A stretch of DNA of 64,000 bases from NCBI GenBank assembly GCA_029948255.1, contig JALIZF010001808.1:186001-250000 (forward strand). The letters run 5' to 3'. This stretch comes from Telmatactis stephensoni. Taxonomy: Eukaryota > Cnidaria > Anthozoa > Actiniaria > Isophelliidae. This document shows, piece after piece, positions 56,202 through 64,000 of the stretch (position 1 is its first letter; every line of letters begins with the position of its first letter). A model generated the notes under the pieces. That model did no database searches, had not been told where the DNA came from, and was given only the letters and a program-made list of their open reading frames with translations. The position numbers and the translations under genes are program-made.

Positions 56202-56652
56202 ATCTGGTAAGAACTAGGGAGCATAATTTCTATTGTTCTGCGGCATATCGCTTTTCCCACGGCAGTATTTCTTGGTTTCAAGATAGAAAATATATCATTC
56301 TAAGGATATACATGTTTTCAAAATCAAAAGCACAAAAACTTCCTATTGAATCCTAGTTTCTTATGTGTTAAATGAATTTATCCAATCATGCTCATAGGCT
56401 TGCAAAACAATACCCAAACTACGCTTCGAATTTGCCCATGTTCACCATGTTCCCCAGTTTTGTCATAATAAGACTAGTGAAAGTTTTTGTTAAATGGGAA
56501 GCAGATGATAAATAAAATCGAAATAAAAATGTCCAAACTCGAAAAGTTGTGGGAGATTTTCATGTTTTAACCAATGAGATAAGTGCTTAAAACAATACCG
56601 CAGTTAGGGCCTAACGGTTTTTATGCCGTTAGGCTCCCTAGTTCTTACGCGT
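56202..56652. mobile_element. Non-autonomous element with GTAAGAACTAGGGAGC ends
   Basis: GGTAAGAACTAGGGAGCATA at the left and GGCTCCCTAGTTCTTACGC at the right are inverted. Another MITE abuts it on the right. Confidence 0.65.
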
Positions 56653-56660
56653 ATCGTCAC

Positions 56661-57000
56661 TTTAAAGGTGCGGTAATACGAGCAACAAAATCGTGCAACT
56701 TGTCGCGCAACATTTTTGTTGCAAGTTGTAGAGCGATGTTGCTCGTATTACCGCCCCGCGCGCAACTTGTCACGCAACAAAAATCGATGTTGCAGGTTGC
56801 GGCTACTTGTTGCAAAAAGTAGAAAGTGGTTCTACTTTGTGCAACAAATTTTCGCAACCTGCAACTTCGATTTTTGCTGCGTGACAAGTTGCGCGCGGGG
56901 CAGTAATACGAGCAACATCGTTCACTTCTACAACTTGCAACGCAACAATGTTGTGCGACAAGTTGTACGATTTTGTTGCTCGTATTACCGCACCTTTAAA
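56661..57000. mobile_element. Palindromic MITE, 340 bp, about 140-base arms
   Basis: TTTAAAGGTGCGGTAATACG at the left and CGTATTACCGCACCTTTAAA at the right are exact complements. The arms continue through CGAGCAACAAAATCGT, GCGCGCAACTTGTCACGCAA and GCAACCTGCAAC with few mismatches. TTTAAA at both ends may include the target site. Confidence 0.9.
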
Positions 57001-57035
57001 TGTCAAGTTTTGCAACAAATTTGTCTCATTTTCAG

Positions 57036-57125
57036 ATGGACAGGGACCATGAGCTTTTCTACTCTCCTTCCCCTGACATTGAAAAAACAATGGATGACCC
57101 CAGACCATCTAAAAACCATGGATAG
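57036..57125 (+). other. Possible terminal exon or small ORF, 29 residues
   Basis: An acceptor-like tctcattttcag directly precedes an ATG, and the frame reads MDRDHELFYSPSPDIEKTMD then DDPRPSKNHG and TAG. The composition looks protein-like. No partner exon was found; the adjacent MITE may hide one. Confidence 0.25.
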
Positions 57126-58485
57126 CAGCAAATGGACCTCGCCCCGAATTGTATGGGTATCTGGGCTCTTAATTTAGCGTTTTTATTGTGTAAATCCGGA
57201 TTGTAGCACCAAATTATCATGGCAAGGTGAGTCATAGCCACGAGATATGGATCAAGAAGGCGCTTACATACATATACCTAGTTTGCACATTGGTTGGTCA
57301 GCGGTATCTACCAAAGATCTTGTTTATTTTCAGACAATAACAGTTTTGAGGACTTCGAGACGATATCTTGACTCACATAGAGACAGGTCTCTTTCAATTA
57401 GTTATGAAATTTCGTCTTATTTTTCGCAGCATTCAGGGTATGAAGAAGGGGAAGGAACTGACTCGATCATGGATAGGAGTGTACCGCTAGAGGTCTAAAA
57501 CCCCTGAGCCTGTTTAAACAGTCGAAATTGAAAAATCCACACCCTAGTTAGTCAAGACAAATCGTGGAAAAAGCAGACCCTATCTAAAAATCCTAATAAA
57601 TAATAGGCGAGCACAAGAGAAAATTTGCGAGCAGCAACACTAATCGTGACGTTGGGATCCCTGTGTAGCATATACCAGAAAAAATCTCGATTTTGGAAGT
57701 TCTGCAATTTGCACCCTCCCCCCGCCGGCAGCGGCAATCTCAGGGGCAAATAGTTAGAAACTAGTTTGGGCTTTCTGTGTTCGTTAGATTGTTGTTGTCG
57801 AGCTAAGTTGAGGGTTATGATGTCCTGGGAATCACTAAATCTTCCTCTTCAAAGTGGTAAAATCTCATATTATATCGCTAAAATTTCTGATGACTTGAAA
57901 CTTTGCTGATGGAGACTACTATCTGACAGTTGTTCAGTTAAATCCACATGTATTTATCCACATAATTCAAAACAACATTTTTTTCTCTTTACGACTACAT
58001 TACAGGGATCGTGTCTGATATTTATACCAAGCTTTTAGGACTTTTAGCTCAGTACTAGGAAGGGATTCACTTCTTTTCCTAAACATATTTTGCTAACTTG
58101 CTGTTTGTGATTGTTTGGAAAAGCAACAGCCTTGAATAAAATGTACTTGTACATTTCTAAAACTTCTGTTGTTGTATCAAGCCCTGGTCAGCCCGTTTGT
58201 AAACAGTTTAATTTCAAATCGCTCGCAGCACTTCACTTTCTGTTAGAAACGGCTAGTCTAAGAATAAAAAGCAATTCTTTACAGATATTGTCATCCAATA
58301 TGAATCAGTGTAATCCTGCATAGTTAAGTACTTAGCTTTCTCTCCCCCCCCCCCCAAAAAAAATTATTTTATAATTTTTTCTTTCTTGTTTTCTTTCTTT
58401 CTTTCTTTCATTCGTTTCTTCAAAAATTAATAACATTGAAAATTAACAACTAATTTTGATTTTAAGAAGAAAAAAAGAAAGACAA
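57126..58485. other. Intergenic sequence without a recognised gene
   Basis: Nothing beyond short open frames. A C-run followed by an A-run and a TTTC microsatellite lie at about 58346-58410. Confidence 0.5.
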
Positions 58486-58489
58486 ATAA

Positions 58490-59060
58490 TTGCCCCTAGC
58501 CGGTCTCGAACCCGGCTCTTCCACCGGCTCACTTGCTTCATTGTTCAAGGGTTTTCTAATTGCGCCACGGGATCGCGAATTTACACAACAATGGACAATC
58601 CATTCACACAATATAAAAGTTTTTTTTTGTCCTTCAAATCCCTTAGTAGACCAGTTAGTCTAGTGGTAAGGTGCAGTCACTTACGGCCTAGGATCCGACT
58701 GTTTCCTCCCTCTTTGACTGCGAAGCTCGCTGCGTTCTACCGGATAGCGCGGAAGGGGCCGAAATCTCCATCCTATACGTAACATGCGATGATTCAGCAA
58801 TTTGTCTGGATGCATGGTCCGACTTTTTAGATTTTGCACAATTAGATACAAATTTTCTTGGGTTAACTGGTTCGAATCCTGCTTGCTTCAAAAACACGTT
58901 TCTTTTTTTCTTTTTTCTTCTTTTTTCTGAATTCTATTTTTTCTTCTCTAATTATTTTCGGCTTAAAAAAACTGGTCTTTGATGAAGAAAACTACATAAA
59001 CTATTTATATTGATACTTTCAACTTCGCGGCGTAATTTAGAAAAAACAAGATCCCGTTGT
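58490..59060 (+). mobile_element. Composite tRNA-like element, copy C
   Basis: In order: reverse B-box-like CCGGTCTCGAACCCGG (about 58499), reverse A-box-like AATTGCGCCACGGGATC, plus-strand TTAGTCTAGTGGTAAGG (about 58656), core GGGGCCGAAATCTCCATCC, then plus-strand B-box-like ACTGGTTCGAATCCTGC (about 58867). Same order as copy A. Confidence 0.7.
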
Positions 59061-59270
59061 ATAATAATAATTTAAAAACCTTCGAAAAATAGTCAAAGCA
59101 ACGTTCGATGAGGCAAATACGCTGGATTAAGACTGCCTTTCCGAACCCCAAACGCGCGTTTAAATCCGAATTTCGACGTTTTGCTTGTCAGTGATTCTCG
59201 TCTTTGCGCTCGATCGTACTACATTAACAACAATAAATCTCTTGAATAAAGTATTATCAATGAATTCACT

Positions 59271-59400
59271 GGGCGGCGTGATGGTTGAGCCACTCTCCTC
59301 TCACCTATGTGGTCCCGCGGGTTCGAGTCCCGGCTCGGACGCTGGATCACATGTGAGTTGAGTTTGTTATTATGTTGTTCTCTACCATGTCACAGGGCCC
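59271..59400 (+). mobile_element. tRNA-derived SINE, plus orientation, 3'-truncated
   Basis: The head GGGCGGCGTGATGGTTGAGC has an A-box character, and GCGGGTTCGAGTCCCGG is a near-perfect B box. The body GAGTTGAGTTTGTTATTATG and GTTGTTCTCTACCATGTCAC matches the SINE at 4888-5170. Confidence 0.75.
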
Positions 59401-59817
59401 TATACCGCTTTGCAAAATGAAATCACGCAAAAATATTTGGTCTTTTCACGCGTCATAGACTAGGTGCAAAACTGAAAAAGTCGATCGCAAAAAGTGCAGA
59501 AGGCATTTTAGGGTAGAGGCTGGTAACATGACTATTCTATTTTTATGCTAAATCCGAATATGACAGTTATCAAGACGTATTCTGCAATCTTATACGTGTA
59601 AATGACATATTTTGTGAATTGCTACAGTTATTTCATACTAACGGCCTTTTCATGTAATTCCAAAAGTTCCCAAACTTAAAAACAATGTTGCACGCTTTAT
59701 TACAGGGGTGGGCACACGATGCAATAGGCAATGTGCGTCAAAGCTTGCAAAGCACTCTGGAAGTTGTAATACTACAAATAGGAATACATATACATTGCTA
59801 TGTATATCACTAACGTT

Positions 59818-60965
59818 TTGTTGAAAACGTTTGTCGAGTAGCTTTTCTTTTTCAAGAAGGCGTTCCTCCATGTCTCTGAGTTTCTGCGCTTTCTCTAGTG
59901 TCTCCTAACAGAAGCCTTATTCATATCTACAGATTTCCTCTTGTTTTTCAAACTCTAGTGTTGTTGGAATTTGAAAACCAAGAGGAAATCGGTAAATAAA
60001 GATGACTTGATTTCTTTCCTTCCTTGAATTGATGATTTCCTGCAACTCTGATAGCTGGATATTATATCGCTAATTCAAGGTCAATTATCTTGTTAGTAAT
60101 TTCTTGAAGAATGAGAATCTTGGCCTCTTCGTTCCTCTGCTTGCTACTATCGTTTTCCACAGTAATATCTTCTCGAATCTCGTATCCAGCACTAGTCTCT
60201 TCTGTGAGTGGTTCCTCCCGTCTTTTTGTGGAGGTTATTTTGTAATTGTCCTTCATTCGGAAACATCGCCAACTCACTGAGGCCAATGTTTGTTATGTTG
60301 TTGGCAGCTGGATTAGGTTCCTCCTTAGCAGAGTTCAACTACAGTGTCCCCTCTACTGCTTTGATACTGAATTCTCCAGGCAGAAGAATCAGGCTCTTTC
60401 CTGAGGACTCCTCAAAATCTGGTAATCTCCTCCTAGATATCCTTTATCATCTCCTATAGCTTTTCCAACTGAGTTTTAGTTCCTTATTGTTACAATAGAT
60501 GTTGATTCGTCGATTCATTGAGGTCTGATTTCATCTTAGCCACCTGAATGTCCAGTGTGATACGCTCTTTCCAAAGAGTACCACGCCCTTTGGAAAGAGC
60601 ATAACATACTGGACATTCAAAAAGCTCTGATGAACTGGTATCTCGTCCTTGAACGTCACAGCGAAGGTCGTTAAGCTCTCGCATTCGAAAGGCCATGATC
60701 AACTTCCAGCTTGCACTTCTCGTTATCTCGAGTGTGCTTTTCATTGTATTCTTTAAATCTCGGCAGTGACGTTTTAACTTTTCGTTCTCCCCATTCATGT
60801 TATCGAGAAGAGCTTCAAGGGACTTGGATTTGCAGTCATTTAATCGAGTACTCGTGTTCAAGCTTAACCTCTTCGAATTCCTCGATCTTTTGCTCTTTAG
60901 TTTTTAAATCTTCTGTAATGCCATGTGATTGGCTAACAGGTGAAGATTATCCCTGAAAGTCATCT
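59818..60965 (-). pseudogene. Decayed coiled-coil protein gene
   Basis: Minus-strand segments rich in Glu/Lys/Leu occur in order but in different frames: NELEMTFRDNLHLLAN (about 60975), ITEDLKTKEQKIEEFEEVKL, ALLDNMNGENEKLKRHCRDL (about 60820), NEEAKILILQEITNKIIDLE (about 60120), QLSELQEIINSRKER (about 60050) and an exon-like ETLEKAQKLRDMEERLLEKE (about 59907-59818) with flanking ag and gttagt. Frame changes and stops between them rule out an intact gene as read. A hairpin (CTTTCCAAAGAG and CCTTTGGAAAGAG) lies at about 60565-60600. Parent family not identified. Confidence 0.45.
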
Positions 60966-61295
60966 CAAGTTCATTAACACACAATAAAAGTACGTAGAAA
61001 CAGAAAAAAATGGTGTTAACGATGTGAAATTAGTTTGAAGGAAGAATGAAAGCCGATTTCGACGAATGAGAAGAAATGAAACAGAAAGAAAAATTAAAGG
61101 AAGGAGAAAATGAAGAGGTCAGTAAAAGTTACACGTAAGGGAAGCACAGTCAATATAAGATAGTTTTTGTTAAAAATCTAGCAAACACGACGGAACGCAT
61201 GAGAAATCTCTTTTTTCGTGACTTCCACTAGTTAGGTTTCGTCCCAAGCTGAGTTCGTCGAGGTTGCCCTTGTTGATCTTCATTTATAAAATAAT

Positions 61296-61560
61296 TGGGA
61301 TAGTACTCGCGCTCTGATTGGCCAAAACCGTGTTTGATGAGAGTATCAAACACGCTCACGTCACTTTTTTCTAATTTTTTGTAAATTTGTGCGCTTGATA
61401 TTAAATAAAAGAAGTAAAACATTGTGATGTTGAGAGAACACTTGAGAGCTGTGACAGCACTCGGTTACGGCCCGTACTTCCACTACGCTCTCTCGTGTTC
61501 TCTCAACATCCCGCGTGTTTTGATCAGATTATCAAACACGGAAAACGGTTTTTGTGGTTA
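61296..61560. mobile_element. MITE-like element with CGCGCTCTGATTGG and nested hairpins
   Basis: Starts CTCGCGCTCTGATTGGCC. It contains GTGTTTGATGAGAGTATCAA and TTTTGATCAGATTATCAAAC as a diverged inverted pair, and GATGTTGAGAGAACAC with its complement GTGTTCTCTCAACATC. Confidence 0.65.
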
Positions 61561-61582
61561 CTGGCTTGTATACAAGCCAGTA
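61559..61582. repeat. 24-base perfect palindrome
   Basis: TACTGGCTTGTA followed directly by its complement, at the right edge of the preceding element. Confidence 0.85.
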
Positions 61583-61837
61583 CCATTATGTCATCGTGCG
61601 TGTAAGTAAGTGTGTAAGTGTGTAAGGTGTAAGTAATTCGGATTTGCCGAAGTTGTTCCCGAAGAGAGAACGAAATACATACGGAATTGGCTCGAAGATT
61701 ACTTGACTCATTTTAATCATTTTTCACGACGAAAATATGAAATATTCTAAGAAATATCTACCTTTTTAAAACAGCGGTTGTTATAATTTCATCAGATATT
61801 TCCTGTCGATGAAAAAATCTAAGAAGTTTTCAATAAA

Positions 61838-62246
61838 TATGGAGTCTACGAACACACTCGGCATTGGCTTCATCGATACTGCTGACCAAAAGGTCAAGCA
61901 GACTCGTTTTTCCATGTGGCTTGTGTTTGTTTGGATATATTGGTATAAAACATTGTCTACTTAAAGTAGACAATGTTTTATTTTACGTGTCACTAAACTA
62001 CTGGGAGAAATATGTAAAAAAGATGTGAAATACACGTGAAAATTATTTTTGAATTTAATTAGTCATTTAACAAAGAGCCAATGAGTCCAGATGTGACTAC
62101 AAAGACTGTTCTGTTTGTTCAGTAACCTCAAAACGTTTAGGAATAGAAAGTTGTGGTTTGCCTAGTTTGTCATTTTCTTCTTTGTAATATACAATTTGGA
62201 GGACTTTTTGGAGCACTTTCATCATTCTCGTAGACTCCATATCGAC
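61838..62246. mobile_element. MITE-like element with TATGGAGTCTACGA ends
   Basis: AATATGGAGTCTACGAAC at the left and TCGTAGACTCCATATCG at the right are inverted. Inside is a near-perfect palindrome, TAAAACATTGTCTACTT and its complement (about 61946-61980). Confidence 0.6.
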
Positions 62247-62298
62247 AGAAAAATTATAATTATTTTTTTCTCGAAAGCATTCTTTCTTTCTTTTCTAT

Positions 62299-62553
62299 TT
62301 ATTTTTGTTGGTTTCTTTGTTTAGTTTGACCAGTAACCACATGTCCTCTTAGAGGGCTTTTATTTATTTCTTGATTCTCTCCCCATTCTTCAAGTAAACG
62401 TCTCACCCTGTTAAACACGTCCCGTGACGAACTCGCTCGAGACGGTAGCATGATTACCTCGTAATCCCTTATTTCAAGAAGGACGTCTATCATCCCTCCT
62501 CCATGAATAGAATGACGGAGATTTAAAACTAAATTTCCCTCATTAATATTCAT
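62299..62553 (-). other. 84-codon open frame, function unknown
   Basis: The minus strand has an ATG followed by a protein-like composition (NINEGNLVLNLRHSIHGGG, RDVFNRVRRLLEEWGEN). Single-exon reading to TAA. No signal peptide, family match or neighbouring exons were recognised. It could be a small gene, a terminal exon or chance. Confidence 0.25.
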
Positions 62554-62559
62554 GACGTT

Positions 62560-64000
62560 CGAAACAGGTTTCCACGCTGCTCCGAATAGCTATATGACGT
62601 TATAAAACGCACTGATACCTCTTATCACTGCACACTCTTACGCGTGTGGGAACTATTTATTCTACTTTGCGCATGTGCGTAACCAAGCAAAGAAAACATC
62701 ATGAAAACAATATAGAATATGAACACAAACAATTTGTATTTCACAGAAAATACTTGCCCACTAAACCTCCTGAGGCTGAGGGGACATTCAAACCACTAAT
62801 ATCCCGAAGAAGTCATGGTATTACTTATAATAAACACACCAGAATTTCCCGTGGCTCCCCTCAGCTCTCGCTCGGCCCATGTGGGAGATCAGCCTTGCGA
62901 GGGACAAGGCAGACGTGTGAAAATTCAGGCTACGCGTCAGCATGTTCATGTGATTATGGCCATGAAACAAAGAATAAAAAACTTGTATTTGAATTGTTTA
63001 ACAAAGAGATACAATAAACAAACCAAAGATACCTTTTCAATGAAGAATATTTAACAGAAACAGGAATTCTGGTTTCTTTAGCAAGTTCCTTAAAGGATCT
63101 GCTGGAAGAAAATTTACTTGTTTGATTCCTGAAAAAATAAGAAAGAGAAAAACTGAAAAAGATTGAAATGGGACGCAATGCCACAGTGCGCAAGCATAAA
63201 CACAAGCAGCATAATGTTCCCTTTTCACTGAGATAGCATGAACACAAGCACAAACACAAGCACAAGAAAAAGGAAAATCGTTGATCCTTGTGCGCTTATG
63301 TTTGTCGTAGTGAAAACCAGGCCTTATAAACAGCTTTAAGGCGGTGTTACACGAGACGATTTTTAACGACGATTTTCCGCGCAACGTTGCAACAACTTGC
63401 AATATTTTGCGTTGCGAGTTTTTAACTTGGATTCAAAAACTCGCCACGCGTTGCCGAAGCGAAAATTGCAAGGAAAATCGTTCCAAGTGTCACGTTACAC
63501 GAGAAAGATTTTTAACGCAACGCCGTTGCGCACCAGGAGACAAATTGCAGGGACATGAAGCTTGTTGCCGAGATAGTTAATTTCTTTTATGTGTATACTG
63601 TACTCTTTCGTTAAAAATAATTTTGCGGAAAAACATCTGAGTGTGCCGATCTTTAGTTTCCCAAAGCAATTGTTCATTGAGTAATGTACCGCAATTTCTA
63701 GGCCTAATCGAATTTGGAAAAAGAGATCCTTGTGTTCCAGATTCTGCTGATTCAATAACATGAGGGAAATGACTGAGCTTACCTCTTACCAAACTCTTTG
63801 CTCAATTTGTTTTAGACAATGTTTGAGTGAATTTACATTTGTAAAGTTTCACAATTTGCATTGGTTCACATACCAATCTACACTTCTGTCTTGTATTTTT
63901 AGCTATTTCCCCAAGGAGGTTTTGACGAATAATTTACCTAACAATAGGCTTTGACTAGATAGACTAGGTTATTTTCACCGCTACGTCATCGAGATGGTTC
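62560..64000. other. Right edge of the window, no gene recognised
   Basis: ACACGAGA-TTTTTAACG motifs recur directly at about 63350 and 63494, within a GTTGCAA-rich segment that may be another MITE remnant (63345-63560). ACAAGCACAAACACAAG repeats lie at about 63245-63265. Confidence 0.4.

Noticed and set aside
59271..59345. A tRNA gene
   Set aside because: A- and B-box-like motifs are present, but the stems do not form a regular cloverleaf and the segment continues into a body shared with other SINE copies.

Overview
The window is eukaryotic nuclear DNA. The genes have many short exons with GT-AG splice sites, UTRs and poly(A) signals, and the intergenic DNA is AT-rich and full of short inverted-repeat elements. 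The gene content (ERdj5/DNAJC10, CASC3/Barentsz, a secreted protein with two VWC modules) together with many MITE-like elements carrying a CCAATCAGAGCGCGC motif suggests a cnidarian, most likely an anthozoan such as a coral or sea anemone. That assignment is an inference. No bacterial, organellar or viral gene was recognised.

Layout. (1) 663-9578 (+): the last 19 coding exons of DNAJC10/ERdj5; the J-domain lies upstream of the window. Its introns hold several MITEs, two or three tRNA-derived SINEs and a 22-bp minisatellite. (2) 9.9-15.2 kb: repeat-rich DNA with two inverted copies of a minisatellite-bearing repeat (10.1 and 14.2 kb) that bracket exon-like open stretches. (3) 15.3-26.9 kb (+): complete CASC3, 17 coding exons, with an apparent one-base frameshift near 23085. 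(4) 27488-29014 (-): a three-exon gene of unknown function, convergent with CASC3. (5) 31193-37960 (-): a secreted cysteine-rich protein with two VWC modules, a TATA box, a non-coding first exon, and MITEs packed into its introns. (6) 38-46.4 kb: intergenic MITEs and two inverted copies of a composite element carrying tRNA-like promoters. (7) 46.89-51.3 kb: about 4.4 kb of a 54-bp tandem repeat with higher-order structure. (8) 52.48-53.46 kb: a second array of about 31 bp. (9) 53.9-64 kb: a possible spliced micropeptide gene (-), a decayed coiled-coil gene (-), further MITEs, a third composite-element copy and a SINE.

Functionally, DNAJC10 acts in ER protein reduction and quality control and CASC3 in the exon junction complex. 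They are neighbours, and nothing in the sequence suggests a joint function. The VWC gene probably encodes an extracellular binding protein. Most of the remaining sequence is decayed mobile-element material. Exon boundaries were read by eye from splice consensus, phase and protein similarity recalled from knowledge; no alignment was run.
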